64,000 nucleotides of DNA from Tepidimicrobium xylanilyticum (GCF_900106765.1 NZ_FNNG01000009.1:60565-124564); one strand, 5' to 3'; counted from the first letter of the stretch, positions 8,283 through 18,295 are shown. Program-made: numbers and translations. Notes: generated by a model not told the origin, from the letters alone.

Positions 8283-9689
8283 CTAGTGAAGGGGAATGAC
8301 GATTGTAAAAAGACTACCTAATTTTGGGGTGCTTTTTACAACTATTTCCCAATTATGCTTGTCAATTATATTTTTTACTAAGGCAAGCCCAATGCCATAA
8401 CCTTCTATATTATATCCATTTTGGGAGTTGTCCTCTAATATTCTAAAGCCACTTTGGAATATATTGGGTAAGCTTTTCCTGTCAATTCCAATTCCATTGT
8501 CTTCAATAGTTATTAGAATCTTGTCCTGTAATTTTATTCCAGTAATTGAAACGAAAGAATCCTCTTTTGCTTCATCCCTATATTTTATGGCGTTATCTAA
8601 TAAATTCAATAATGCTTCTTTTAGCCGGTCTTTATCACATTTAACTATAGTTTCCTCTATGCTATGAAAGATTACTTTTACTTTATTTTTCTCTGCATAA
8701 GGGAGTATTGGCTTTATGGTAGAGGATAATATTTGTCCTAAATTCTCTTCTTTAACATTTAAGACCATATCCTCTAGCTTTATGGATTTCATAAGATTGT
8801 TTACCAAACCTTCCATCCTCTCTGCTTCCTTATACACATCATCAAGATATTCTTTATAGATTTCCAAGCTATTTTCACCTATAGAGAGGGACTCAATTAA
8901 AACCTTAATAGAAGTAAGGGGAGTTTTTAATTCATGGGAAATGGTGTTTATAAAATTTTTTCTGCTTTTTTCAATATTGCTTAGCCTATTGCTCATACGA
9001 TTAAAGACTTCGATTAATCTTCCCATTTCTCCCTTATATTCATTTTTAACGGTGTATCCTAAATCTCCTGAAAAAATCTTTTCTACTCCATAGGATAGCT
9101 CCTTTAAGGGTTTGGTCATATTGTTTGTAGCAATAATTGTTAAAATTAATGATAGGGCTAATGCTGAAGCAGAGATTTTAATCATATTTCTTTTTAATCC
9201 TTCTATATCCTTATGTATTGAATCCAGAGAAGCAGAAATAAGGACAGCACCTACAATCCTATCTTCATCAATATTTTTAGAAATGATAGGCACTGAAATC
9301 TGCAATATCTCCCTTCCATTTAATGAATATAATCCTGATTTAGATTGGCCTTGTAAACTACTTCTCACCTCTTCATTATTGATGGTTTTACCTAGATAGG
9401 TATTCAAATTATCAATTAATACTTCCCTGTCCGAATTTAATACCAGTATTCTAGAACTAGCTTGTTTTCCGTAGCTTTTAACCATTATCCTTGCAGAAAC
9501 TATATTTTCCATATATCTCTTATAGGTATCTGCTACAATATTGGCAGTTTGAAATAAACTGATTTCTATATTTTTTATCTGAGTATTCTTATAGTTATTC
9601 AGTACCAATATACTAAATGATGTAAAAGCTAGGATGATTATTAAACTATATATAACTAGCATTTTATATCTTATTGAAATAGTAACCAA
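8283..9689 (-). CDS. membrane sensor histidine kinase (HisKA type)
   Basis: 468 residues: N-terminal TM helix (about 7-27), extracytoplasmic sensor region (about 30-160) of Cache-like size, second TM helix (about 168-188), HAMP (about 190-240), HisKA with the phospho-acceptor His in SHELKTPLTS (about 251), and an HATPase with N box NLLDNAIKYR, G1 DNGIGID and the GYGIGLALVK G2 box. It overlaps the response regulator upstream by 26 nt, so the two are translationally coupled. Architecture matches PhoR/WalK-like kinases; the signal is unknown. Confidence 0.92.
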   Translation of the reverse strand: MVTISIRYKMLVIYSLIIILAFTSFSILVLNNYKNTQIKNIEISLFQTANIVADTYKRYMENIVSARIMVKSYGKQASSRILVLNSDREVLIDNLNTYLGKTINNEEVRSSLQGQSKSGLYSLNGREILQISVPIISKNIDEDRIVGAVLISASLDSIHKDIEGLKRNMIKISASALALSLILTIIATNNMTKPLKELSYGVEKIFSGDLGYTVKNEYKGEMGRLIEVFNRMSNRLSNIEKSRKNFINTISHELKTPLTSIKVLIESLSIGENSLEIYKEYLDDVYKEAERMEGLVNNLMKSIKLEDMVLNVKEENLGQILSSTIKPILPYAEKNKVKVIFHSIEETIVKCDKDRLKEALLNLLDNAIKYRDEAKEDSFVSITGIKLQDKILITIEDNGIGIDRKSLPNIFQSGFRILEDNSQNGYNIEGYGIGLALVKNIIDKHNWEIVVKSTPKLGSLFTIVIPLH

Positions 9690-10335
9690 CCCCCCATTTA
9701 GTCTTGATCAATTTTGGGTTCTTAACATCCTTTTCAATCTTTTCCCTAATATTTTTAATATGGACATCTATGGTCCTTACATCTAAAGGATCCTCTTCCC
9801 ATATATATTTAAATATTTCTTCTCTAGTAAAAACTCTTCCCGGATTTTTTGCTAATAGGTAGAGTATTTCAAATTCCTTTTGTGTAAGGTCTTTTTCCTC
9901 TTCTTCTACAAAAACTTTTCTCTCATCATAATTTATCATTAAGGATCCTATAGACAGAATGGATTTTTTCTTTTCACTATCTAATCTTCTAGTAATGGCT
10001 TTAATGCGGGCTAATAATTCTAAAACATTAAAAGGTTTTGTCATGTAATCATCAGCACCAAATTCAAAACCAAGTATTTTATCGTAATCTCCATCCTTTG
10101 CCGTAAGCATAAGAATAGGCACATTATATTTTTCCCTAATTTTTTTGCAGAGTATCATTCCATCTATATCAGGCAGCATTAAATCTAAAATAATGAAATC
10201 GATATTTTCACTTTCTATAATCTGAAAGGCCTCTTCTCCATTATAAGCAACGAATACCTTATAGTCTTGTTGTTCTAAACTATGTTTTAATCCTTTTACT
10301 ATCAGTTTTTCATCATCAACTACTAGAATATTCAT
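9664..10335 (-). CDS. OmpR/PhoB-family response regulator
   Basis: 223 residues. The receiver domain has the acidic pair DDE at 6-8, the phospho-acceptor Asp in IDFIILDLMLPD (about 52) and the Lys in DDYMTKPF (about 102). A winged-helix Trans_reg_C domain follows with LTQKEFEIL and the recognition segment DVRTIDVHIKNIREKI. First gene of the two-component operon, followed by its overlapping histidine kinase. Targets are unknown; the adjacent GerMN lipoprotein is a possible one. Confidence 0.93.
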   Translation of the reverse strand: MNILVVDDEKLIVKGLKHSLEQQDYKVFVAYNGEEAFQIIESENIDFIILDLMLPDIDGMILCKKIREKYNVPILMLTAKDGDYDKILGFEFGADDYMTKPFNVLELLARIKAITRRLDSEKKKSILSIGSLMINYDERKVFVEEEEKDLTQKEFEILYLLAKNPGRVFTREEIFKYIWEEDPLDVRTIDVHIKNIREKIEKDVKNPKLIKTKWGVGYYFNKI

Positions 10336-10494
10336 AAGTTCACCTTCCTAATAGCAAACATGATTCCATTTTATTATACCATTTGGACAGCTCCATTCCT
10401 AAAGAAATATATTCTATGGACCCGATATTCAATAAAAATGTTTGTAAAGTCCCTTTAGAGTGATATAATTAATACAGGAAAAAGAGGGGATGAT

Positions 10495-11187
10495 ATGAAC
10501 ACAAGGACTTTATCATTAGTAAAATCAATTGTAAAACTATTTATTGGCTATTTTGTTTGTGCTACAGGAATAGTAATGACAATAAATGCAAATTTAGGTT
10601 TAGCTCCTTGGGATGTTTTCCATCAAGGGCTATCCAATGTATTGGGAATCACCATTGGGAGAGCCCATATTTTAGCTGGATTAACCATCTTAATAATCAG
10701 TAGCATATTTAAGGAAAAGGTAGGTTGGGGTACTGTCTTTAATATGTTATTTATAGGTATATTTGTAGATTTTTTGATGCTTCATCATCTAATTCCTACC
10801 TTTAAAAGTTTCGTATTAAGTTTCATAATGATGCTTTTAGGGATGTTGGTGTTAGGTTTTGGGTGTTATTTGTATATTAGTGTAGGATGGGGCTCAGGGC
10901 CTAGGGATGGTTTGATGATAGCCTTAGTTAAGAAAACCAAAAAATCTGTAAGGTTTATAAAAAACTTTCAGGAAATCATAGCGGTCATAATTGGATATTT
11001 ACTTGGGGGTAGCGTAGGTATTGGAACTGTAGTTATGGCTATAACTGGAGGATATTTCATGCAATTTGCTTTTAAAGTTACTAAATTTGATGTCAATACT
11101 ATTCAACATAGATTTATTGATGACGATATTAAGTTAATAAAGGAAATGTTAGTTGGGCATAGGAAATGTGATGAAAAAAATAGATAA
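10495..11187 (+). CDS. YczE/YitT-type membrane protein
   Basis: 230 residues with five to six hydrophobic helices. The segments GLAPWDVFHQGLS (about 31-43) and VGWGSGPRDGLMIAL (about 131-145) are hallmark glycine/aspartate motifs of the YczE-like membrane family. The family function is not established; in Bacillus YczE affects surfactin synthesis. ATG at 10495 follows AGAGGGGATGAT. It lies 25 nt upstream of purC and may be co-transcribed with it, an unusual pairing with no evident metabolic logic. Confidence 0.75.
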   Translation: MNTRTLSLVKSIVKLFIGYFVCATGIVMTINANLGLAPWDVFHQGLSNVLGITIGRAHILAGLTILIISSIFKEKVGWGTVFNMLFIGIFVDFLMLHHLIPTFKSFVLSFIMMLLGMLVLGFGCYLYISVGWGSGPRDGLMIALVKKTKKSVRFIKNFQEIIAVIIGYLLGGSVGIGTVVMAITGGYFMQFAFKVTKFDVNTIQHRFIDDDIKLIKEMLVGHRKCDEKNR

Positions 11188-11212
11188 ACCTTAGGTGAAG
11201 GAGTTGATAATA

Positions 11213-11896
11213 ATGAAGCTTATAGCAAAGGGCAAAACCAAAGATCTATATGAATTGGAAGATGGTAACTACCTATTAAAGTTCAAGGACGATTTAACTG
11301 GAGAAGATGGTGTATTCGATCCAGGGGCTAATAAGGTAGGATTAACCATTGAAGGGGCAGGTAGGTCAGGCCTTAAATTAACTAAATACTTCTTTGAAAT
11401 ATTGAAGAATAAGGGAATCCCTACCCATTATATTGATTCAAACATTGAAGAAGCCACTATGACCGTAAAGCCAGCCAAGGTATTTGGAAATGGGCTAGAA
11501 GTAATCTGCCGTTATAGGGCTGTTGGAAGTTTTATACGTCGCTATGGTATGTATGCTAAAGAAGGTCAGCCTTTAGATGCTTATGTTGAAATTACTCTTA
11601 AAGATGATGAAAGGAATGATCCCTTGATTACAGAGGATGCACTACATATGCTGGGAATATTGACCCGGGATGAGTATAGAATATTAAAAGAATTGACCAT
11701 TAAGATTAGCAATGTCATTAAAGAAGAATTGGCAAAAAAGGCAATAGAACTATACGATATTAAACTAGAATTTGGGAGGATTGATAATAACCAAATTGCA
11801 TTAATAGATGAGATCTCTGGTGGTAATATGAGAGCCTACAAAGATGGCAAATATATTGAACCTTTAGAGTTGGAAAAGTTAATATTAGAAGATTAA
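11213..11896 (+). CDS. purC: phosphoribosylaminoimidazole-succinocarboxamide synthase
   Basis: SAICAR synthetase of purine synthesis: joins aspartate to CAIR with ATP. Signatures: GKTKDLYEL near residue 5, the EVICRYRAVGSF segment near 98 and the DEISGGNMRAY segment near 201. At 227 residues it is normal for the bacterial short form. The reading frame opens at GTG 11195, but AAGGAG (11198-11203) places the start at ATG 11213. No other pur gene is adjacent, so purC is scattered from a typical purine operon here. Confidence 0.93.
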   Translation: MKLIAKGKTKDLYELEDGNYLLKFKDDLTGEDGVFDPGANKVGLTIEGAGRSGLKLTKYFFEILKNKGIPTHYIDSNIEEATMTVKPAKVFGNGLEVICRYRAVGSFIRRYGMYAKEGQPLDAYVEITLKDDERNDPLITEDALHMLGILTRDEYRILKELTIKISNVIKEELAKKAIELYDIKLEFGRIDNNQIALIDEISGGNMRAYKDGKYIEPLELEKLILED

Positions 11897-12004
11897 TATA
11901 AGTATAAGTTTAAAATAGGAATTTTTTGTATTAATTAGTTTACTATTTATCATATATATCGTATATTTATATATGAGACTATTATAGATAGGAGGATGGT
12001 AAAT

Positions 12005-13192
12005 ATGAAAAAAGGATCAATTATAACATTATTTTTGATATTTGCTATAATGTTAACTGGATGTACTAACAATGAGCTAGCTTTTATTAAGGCTTTTAAT
12101 AAGACCCAGGAGATTAATTCTGCGGAAAGCAAGTCAGTATTTAAGTTTACTCTAAAAGGAGAGGGATTTTCACCAGAAGATGAGCAAATAGTACAGCAAG
12201 TTACTAGTTTGCTAAATAATACAGAAGTAAGTATAACGCAAAAAATAAAACAAAATGATGATAAAACTTCAGCTAAGGCATATGCAGATATGAAATTAAA
12301 CTTTGGAGGCATGGAAATGCCAATGTCAGTATGGGTTGACGTTGATATGGCAGGAGATAAGCCTAAGTTGATTGAGATTATAAAAATGCCACCTATGTTA
12401 ATGGCAGGAATGTCCCCAGAAGCTATGGACAAGGAATATATAGTGTATGATATTGATAAACTAATAGCTAAAGATGGAGAGAAAGTTAACTATAGCAAAT
12501 TGATAAAGTTTAGTAAGGATATGCAGTCAAAGTTGGACAATTTCTTTAAGGATTATCTAAAAACTTTCAAGCCAAAAGTTGAAGTTGTGAAATATAGAGG
12601 TGAAAGAACAATAGACGGAAATAAGCTATCTATCTATGAATTAAAACTAGATGACAAATCCTTTAAAGATTTTATGAGGTATACAATAAACTACAGTTTA
12701 GAAAATAAAGAAGTTTTAAAATTTATGAAAGGATATATGGATGTAGTAATGAGTATGGTAGAAAACTCAAGTGAAGAGAATGAACTTATGCAAGAACAAA
12801 TAGATATGGAATTGGATAACTTAGAAAGAAGGCTTCCAGAAATAAAAGGTAAATTTAATGAGTTCATGGATAAGATTGATGATATTAGTATAATAGGAGA
12901 TAAGGGTATAGTTATAGAATATGGAGTTAATAATGATGGATATATAGTTTATGAAGCTGGCAATATAGACTTTAGAATAGACTTAGGGGCTATTGGAAAT
13001 GTTTCTAAAGCTAACACAGATTCAGTTAAAGGTGTGCTAAACATTGGAGTTGAGTTTAATTCAAAGATCTTTAATATAAATGAAAATATAACAATTGATA
13101 TGCCTAAGGTAGATGAAAATAATTCTATTTACTTTAATGACATGATAGACAAGTCAGTGGAAAATATAGTTGTAGAGCCAGTTGCAAATTAA
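12005..13192 (+). CDS. putative lipoprotein of unknown function
   Basis: 395-residue exported lipoprotein. The signal peptide has a MKKGS n-region, a hydrophobic core and lipobox LTGC (Cys about 20). The mature part is acidic and lysine-rich with long amphipathic helices (about 180-300) and alternating strands. I recognise no family motif with certainty; clostridial lipoproteins with an outer-membrane-lipoprotein-sorting-like fold have similar composition. GGAGG at 11991-11995 overlaps the first ATG, so the start is ATG 12005. Single gene with its own terminator. Confidence 0.75.
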   Translation: MKKGSIITLFLIFAIMLTGCTNNELAFIKAFNKTQEINSAESKSVFKFTLKGEGFSPEDEQIVQQVTSLLNNTEVSITQKIKQNDDKTSAKAYADMKLNFGGMEMPMSVWVDVDMAGDKPKLIEIIKMPPMLMAGMSPEAMDKEYIVYDIDKLIAKDGEKVNYSKLIKFSKDMQSKLDNFFKDYLKTFKPKVEVVKYRGERTIDGNKLSIYELKLDDKSFKDFMRYTINYSLENKEVLKFMKGYMDVVMSMVENSSEENELMQEQIDMELDNLERRLPEIKGKFNEFMDKIDDISIIGDKGIVIEYGVNNDGYIVYEAGNIDFRIDLGAIGNVSKANTDSVKGVLNIGVEFNSKIFNINENITIDMPKVDENNSIYFNDMIDKSVENIVVEPVAN

Positions 13193-13214
13193 TAATAGAA
13201 ACAATGAATTTATT

Positions 13215-13258
13215 ATAAATGGCATGACTTTTGATTAATTAAAGGTCATGCCATTTAT
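13215..13258 (+). terminator. hairpin terminator after lipoprotein gene
   Basis: An 18-bp stem (13215-13232 and 13241-13258, one G-U pair) contains GGCATGAC/GTCATGCC; the flanks are T/A-rich. Probable transcription end before the ABC transporter. Confidence 0.7.
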
Positions 13259-13309
13259 TATACATTTTATGGTAAAATTAATAAAAATCAATTTAGAGGG
13301 GTTGAATAG

Positions 13310-14116
13310 TTGACAATAAACGGTAGACCTATTATAACTATAAGGAATTTAGAAAAATCTTTTGGTACTAAAAAGGTTTTAAAGGGGATAGATCTAGACA
13401 TATATCCTGGCCAAATTATAGGATATATAGGACCAAACGGTGCTGGGAAGAGTACAACGGTGAAAATAATGTTAGGGTTAATCGGAAATTATACTGGAGA
13501 GGTGGAGATTTTAGGGGAGAATATATCCAGCGGGAACGTGGAGTATAAGAGAAAAATAGGCTATGTCCCAGAAACTTCAGAAGTTTACGATAATCTAACC
13601 GGAAGGGAATATTTAACTTTCATAGGTGAATTATATGGCATGGCTTACGATGAGGCTGATGAGAAAGCCAAAAAGCTTATGGAACTATTTGGCTTAAAAC
13701 AGGTATACGATTCGCGAATATCCTCTTATTCAAAAGGGATGAGGCAAAAAGTGTTGATAATCTCCAGCTTATTAAATAACCCAGAAATATTATTTTTAGA
13801 CGAGCCTTTAAGTGGTATGGATGCTAATAGCGTAATGATATTTAAGGAAATATTGTCGGAATTAAAAGCTCAAGGAACAACCATATTCTATTCATCCCAT
13901 ATAATGGAAGTAGTTGAGAAAATAAGCAGTAGAATTGTGTTGATAAACGATGGTCTGATAGTTGCAGATGGGACTTTTGAAGAATTGAGGGAAGAGTCCA
14001 TGGAGGGATCCTTAGAGGGAATTTTCAACCAGCTAACAGGTTTTAAGGGGCATGAGAAGATAGCAAAAGAATTTGCTTCAATAGTGCAAGGGGTAGATTA
14101 TTATGAAAGAGTTTAG
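13310..14116 (+). CDS. ABC transporter ATP-binding protein
   Basis: Cytoplasmic ATPase of an ABC-2 type exporter, 268 residues. Walker A GPNGAGKST (about 43-51), Q/switch region, signature SSYSKGMRQK (about 139-148), Walker B EILFLDEPLSG (about 158-168) and the H-switch SSHIMEVVEK are intact. The start is TTG 13310 after AGAGGGG. It overlaps the following permease frame by 14 nt. Because that permease is disrupted, this ATPase has no intact partner at this locus and may be an orphan or decaying. Confidence 0.9.
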   Translation: MTINGRPIITIRNLEKSFGTKKVLKGIDLDIYPGQIIGYIGPNGAGKSTTVKIMLGLIGNYTGEVEILGENISSGNVEYKRKIGYVPETSEVYDNLTGREYLTFIGELYGMAYDEADEKAKKLMELFGLKQVYDSRISSYSKGMRQKVLIISSLLNNPEILFLDEPLSGMDANSVMIFKEILSELKAQGTTIFYSSHIMEVVEKISSRIVLINDGLIVADGTFEELREESMEGSLEGIFNQLTGFKGHEKIAKEFASIVQGVDYYERV

Positions 14117-15739
14117 GATATTGAAGTTATTGGATAGTTTTCAGATGGTCTTTGAGAAGTTCGGAATAGATTATCCTATTATGAGAAGAATCTTGCAGGT
14201 AAAGTTGACTTTAGATGGGAGAAGGATTCCTACAGCTATGCTGGACTCCTCAAAGGGAAAAGAGAAGGATAGTAGCTTTTTAAGGACCTATGGTTATACT
14301 TTATTTTTGAAATTATTTTAACTCCTTTAGTTGTACTTGGAGATAATTATCTATTCCAGATGGGTTTAATTTTTGGAGTGGTAATGTTCGTGATGACCCT
14401 TACTTTAGTATCGGATTTTTCATCGGTACTATTAGATTTAAAGGACAAGGATATAATCCTTTCAAAGCCTGTGACTGGTAAAACATTGAGTGCAGCTAAA
14501 ACATTACATATAATGATTTATATGCTTTACATGACCATTGCATTTATAGCTCCAAGCCTTATAGCAGGATTGATCAGACAGGGCTTATTGTTCTTCATAG
14601 TATTTTTTATTGGAATAATATTAATGGATATTTTCATAGTAGTAATTACTGCATTATTATATTTATTAATTGTGAAATTTTTCGATGGAGAAAAGTTGAG
14701 GGATATAATCAACTATTTTCAAATAGCATTGGTTATAGTCATGTCTGTAGGGTACCAAGTATTAGGCAGATTGTTCAATATTAGTGAATTTTATGGTATA
14801 GAATATACCCATAAAGTATGGCATTATATAATACCACCTGTTTGGTTTGGTGGCCCTTTTGAGTTAGTGTTAAAGGGGAATAGGGAAACTTACATAATAA
14901 TTTTCACAGCTTTATCTATCCTAGTGCCAATAATATCGATGATTATCTATAACAAGTTTACCTCTGCCTTTGAATATAATTTGCAAAAGTTGAATGAAAC
15001 TAGCCAAAATTATAAATCTAAAACCAAGGGTTTTAACTACCTGCTATCAAGGCTGGTTTGTAGAAATAAAGAAGAGGCAGCTTTCTTCAGATCTGCTACA
15101 AATATGATGAAAAAGGAAAGAAATTTTAAATTAAGGGTTTATCCTTCTTTGGGGTTTTCTCTAGTCTTTCCATTCATATTTTTATTAACTTCTTTAAAAG
15201 AATGGAGATTAGAGGGAACAGCACCTATTAAAGTATATTTTAGCATATATTTTATAGGCTTTATGATTCCTAGGATTATAAGTACAATAGGTTTTTCAGG
15301 CAATTATAAAGGAGCCTAGATTTATAAAGTTATTCCTTTAAATAAAACAGACGCTATATTTAAGGGGACGATGAAAGCTGCCATCGTTAACCTAGTACTT
15401 CCCATATATATCTTTGTAAGCATTATATTTATGATTCTTTTTAAAGGGAAGATATTAATGGATTTAATAGTTTTATTATTGGTACTACTATTATTTACGG
15501 TAGTATGCTTTAAAATCCTAACTAAACGGTTGCCTTTTTCAATGCCCTTTGAAGAGGCAGGTAAAGGAGAAGCTATAGTATCCATAATTTTATTAATAAT
15601 ATTATTTGTGTTCATAGGAGTCCATTTTATTGTCGCTACTATAAAACATGGTTTATTAATATATATGCTGACATTAATTGTAATAAATATATTGGTATGG
15701 AAAAGGGAATTTAAAGTGGATTTAGATTCTTCCAATTGA
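14103..15739 (+). pseudogene. ABC-2 type permease, broken by a frameshift and an amber stop
   Basis: Three consecutive open stretches form one membrane protein of about 545 residues. The first (from ATG 14103) ends at 14321; the reading shifts near a run of five T at about 14300, after which the other frame reads smoothly into 14360-15316, a multi-helix permease. A TAG at 15317-15319 interrupts that same frame, where TGG (Trp) would restore it, and the frame continues open to 15739 with more helices. One lesion could be a sequencing error, two make true decay likely. It was the partner of the ATPase just upstream, and both may have exported a peptide, lipid or drug. Confidence 0.85.
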
Positions 15740-15947
15740 AGTGAATGAAGCCATTGAGTGATATATAGATAATGGCTAACCTTTACAATAATATTTATTT
15801 TGATATAATATATATTAGAAAAACCTGTTTAAGCCATATCCAATGGTCTTTTAATATATTTTTGTCTTGTTGTTTTCTAATCCATATTCTTTTTAGTGAT
15901 TCACTAAGTTAAGCAAAATTGTAAATTATTACAATTGAATACTAATA

Positions 15948-15980
15948 TATAATATACCTTTTTTCCGAAGGTATATTATA
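15948..15980 (+). promoter_or_regulatory. hairpin in the leader of the ATP-grasp ligase gene
   Basis: Perfect 13-bp stem TATAATATACCTT / AAGGTATATTATA with a 7-nt loop, 37 nt before the start codon at 16017. No T-run follows, so it is more likely an operator or mRNA-stability element than a terminator. Confidence 0.5.
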
Positions 15981-16016
15981 TTGTGCAAAGAATTATTTTA
16001 TAAGGAGATGATATAG

Positions 16017-17027
16017 ATGAAAGTGGGTGTATTTTGGAGAAAATTCAGAAATGTTGAACAACAAAGGAGAATTACACCCGATAAAATTTACGATGATGCC
16101 TATGAGGAGGCTTACCATCACTATTCTGCCCTAAAATCTGCTGGTTATGATGTCTGTCTTATAGAATGGAAAAAGGACCCCAGAAAAACGCTGGAAGATA
16201 TAAAAAGGCAAAAAGTTGATATTATATTTAATGCATCTAGTTTGAAAGAAATTGCCTTTTTGGAAACCTTTGGAATTCCTTATGTAGGGTCAGGAATAGA
16301 CCTTGTACCTTTGAATAAAGCTCAAAGGAAGGAAATTGTAGCTTATAATAAACTTCCTACCCCAAAGTTTACCATTGTAGATGATGCAGACAATATTCCT
16401 GATATAGATTTAAACTATCCTCTTTTTGTAAAACCCATAGAGGGAAGGGGAAGTGCAGGGATTAGCGATGAAAATATCATATATGAGCCAGAGCAATTGC
16501 CTAAGGTTGTTAGAAAGATTACAGATAAAATTGGGCAAAAGGCATTAATTGAAGAATTTATTGAGGGTAGGGAAGTAACCGTTGGAATCATAGGCTATAG
16601 AAATCCAAAAGTATTGCCTATTGTAGAGATAGAATACAATTCTACTAAAACCAATACCTTCGAGCATAAGATGTATGATAAAGAGATCATACATTGTCCT
16701 GCCAATATCAGAAAAGAAGAGGAAAAACGCATCAAAAATGTAGCTTTGAAGGTATATAAAATATTAAATGCTAAGGATTATTCTAGAATAGATATGATAC
16801 TGGGGAAAGATGGTATACCATATTTCCTAGAAATAAATACCTTTGCAGGCCTTACTATGGACTCCCAAAAAGATGAGGAAGGAAATATGAAGGTACATCA
16901 TGGGTATATGGGCTATGCTGCAAAGGCTGCTGGAATGACATCAGATAAGTTCATAGGCATCATTTTAGAAAGCGCAATTGAAAGATATGGATTAAGAGAT
17001 GAGGATTCAAAAAAATTAACCTCCTAA
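16017..17027 (+). CDS. D-alanine-D-alanine ligase-like ATP-grasp enzyme
   Basis: 336 residues. The N-terminal lobe resembles Ddl (VGSGIDLVPLNKAQRKEI near 95-110), the central ATP-grasp domain has FVKPIEGRGSAG near 140 and IEEFIEGREVTVG near 182, and the C-terminal metal-binding segment DMILGKDGIPYFLEINTFAGLT (about 260-281, with the EIN motif) is well preserved. Ligates amino acids through an acyl-phosphate, most simply D-Ala-D-Ala for peptidoglycan. It lacks the classic N-terminal EH-x-S substrate motif and there is no murF neighbour, so it may be a divergent paralog with another amino-acid substrate. Single gene ended by a strong terminator. Confidence 0.82.
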   Translation: MKVGVFWRKFRNVEQQRRITPDKIYDDAYEEAYHHYSALKSAGYDVCLIEWKKDPRKTLEDIKRQKVDIIFNASSLKEIAFLETFGIPYVGSGIDLVPLNKAQRKEIVAYNKLPTPKFTIVDDADNIPDIDLNYPLFVKPIEGRGSAGISDENIIYEPEQLPKVVRKITDKIGQKALIEEFIEGREVTVGIIGYRNPKVLPIVEIEYNSTKTNTFEHKMYDKEIIHCPANIRKEEEKRIKNVALKVYKILNAKDYSRIDMILGKDGIPYFLEINTFAGLTMDSQKDEEGNMKVHHGYMGYAAKAAGMTSDKFIGIILESAIERYGLRDEDSKKLTS

Positions 17028-17030
17028 TTA

Positions 17031-17071
17031 TTCCAACAGTAGTTTAATTTCTACTGTTGGAATTTTTTTTT
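17031..17071 (+). terminator. intrinsic terminator
   Basis: Perfect 12-bp stem TTCCAACAGTAG / CTACTGTTGGAA (17031-17042, 17051-17062) followed by nine T. Confidence 0.92.
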
Positions 17072-17425
17072 AGAGAGCATGTTAATCATGGTTTGAAATA
17101 TTTTTCAATAGAATACATTATTATGTTAAATAGATAAAGCGTGAAGTTTCATTAGGGTAAGACTATTTAGTCTTTGTTTGCTTCATATCTTATTTGTAGT
17201 ATAGAAGGATAAATTTTAGGATGGTGTTTTGAGAAACCTCTATAGAGAGTTTTGAAAATCTGCCAGATGAGCCTATAAAAGTATAGTAATCATTGAGTTA
17301 CTATAGCAAAGGTTCTAAAAGCTATTCTGATAAAAAAATATAGTCTTTGTAGAAATTTTTAATCTAATTAATTTATCTTTAAATTATAAGATTCAATATT
17401 GTTATTTAACATATGTTAATGGAGT
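17072..17425. other. non-coding spacer
   Basis: About 350 bp of AT-rich DNA with stops in all frames. Short palindromes are present (for example around 17158-17175 and 17283-17306) but no gene, promoter or RNA I can support. Confidence 0.5.
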
Positions 17426-17830
17426 TCACTTTTCTATATTATCATATATAGACTGAATAAAATTCCAAGTCTCTAAAAAAACATTAATTTTTCTGGTAGG
17501 AGCTTTTTTTAACTCATAAATATATTGCTTCAACTTAGGATATTTATTTAGAATAGTTAGTATTTCATAATCTTGAATAGTATAATACTTTTCATTTTGA
17601 TCTTCTTGTTTTTTATCAAAGCATTGATTACTAGATTCGCCCAGTAAATATGACATACTTGTATTTAAATTTTCTGCAATTATCTGTAATGTTTGTAGAG
17701 ATGGATTGGTTCTACCATTTTCAATATCGCTAATATAGGAATGAGAAAGATTGCACATTTGTCCAAATTGTCGTAAACTATATCCATTTTTTTTTCTTAA
17801 TAATCTAATTTTTGTGCCCAAACTATCCAT
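17426..17830 (-). CDS. XRE-family helix-turn-helix repressor
   Basis: 134 residues. HTH_3 domain at about 5-60 (KIRLLRKKNGYSLRQFGQM, then SHSYISDIENGRTNPSL) of Cro/CI/SinR type, followed by a roughly 70-residue C-terminal region without a recognised domain. The frame opens further upstream but the ATG at 17828-17830, preceded by AAAGGTGA, is the credible start. Divergent from a second, smaller XRE gene; repeated TGTACGT/ACGTACA boxes lie in the shared spacer, which suggests auto- and cross-regulation. Confidence 0.85.
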   Translation of the reverse strand: MDSLGTKIRLLRKKNGYSLRQFGQMCNLSHSYISDIENGRTNPSLQTLQIIAENLNTSMSYLLGESSNQCFDKKQEDQNEKYYTIQDYEILTILNKYPKLKQYIYELKKAPTRKINVFLETWNFIQSIYDNIEK

Positions 17831-17861
17831 TTTTAAAATCACCTTTTCTAATTTCGGTATT

Positions 17862-18053
17862 AACGTACATATATATAATAATACCCTATATGTATTTAAA
17901 TAATACATAATGAAATATATAATATATGTACGTTTATAGTCTACAAAAACACTAAGAAAAAAAGAGTAAATAGAAGAAATAAATAGATAAAGTTAAAAAA
18001 ATGTACTACATATACCTACAAGTTTGTTGCAGTGTGTAAACTAAATACGTACA
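17862..18053. promoter_or_regulatory. operator-like repeats between divergent XRE genes
   Basis: The core ACGTACAT / ATGTACGT occurs at 17863-17870 (AACGTACATAT context) and, inverted, at 17926-17933 (ATATATGTACGT), with ACGTACA again at 18047-18053 just before the plus-strand gene. The first two form a facing pair 60 nt apart and the third overlaps the promoter-ribosome-site region. This matches how paired Cro/CI-type regulators place operators; binding is inferred. Confidence 0.6.
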
Positions 18054-18076
18054 ATAATTCACAAGGGGGAGTATAA

Positions 18077-18295
18077 ATGGGAAAAATAGAATTTGGACAT
18101 ATCATAAAGAAATATAGGCTCAAAAAAGGAATTACTATTAGAGAGCTAGCGGAGCTTACCAATATCTCTACTGGGTTTATTGGTGATATAGAAACTAATA
18201 GAAGTAGACCTTCTTATGAAAATCTTGTAAAACTGATTCAAGTTTTAGACATATCATTGGAAGATATTTTTAATTTACAGCAAATCGAAAAATAA
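18077..18295 (+). CDS. small XRE-family helix-turn-helix regulator
   Basis: 72 residues, essentially only an HTH_3 domain (YRLKKGITIRELAELTNI, then GFIGDIETNRSRPSYENLVKL). ATG 18077 follows AAGGGGGAG. It is divergent from a larger XRE gene with shared operator-like boxes. Its small size fits a Cro-like antagonist or an immunity-type regulator. What the pair controls is not evident; the region downstream is decayed. Confidence 0.85.
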   Translation: MGKIEFGHIIKKYRLKKGITIRELAELTNISTGFIGDIETNRSRPSYENLVKLIQVLDISLEDIFNLQQIEK

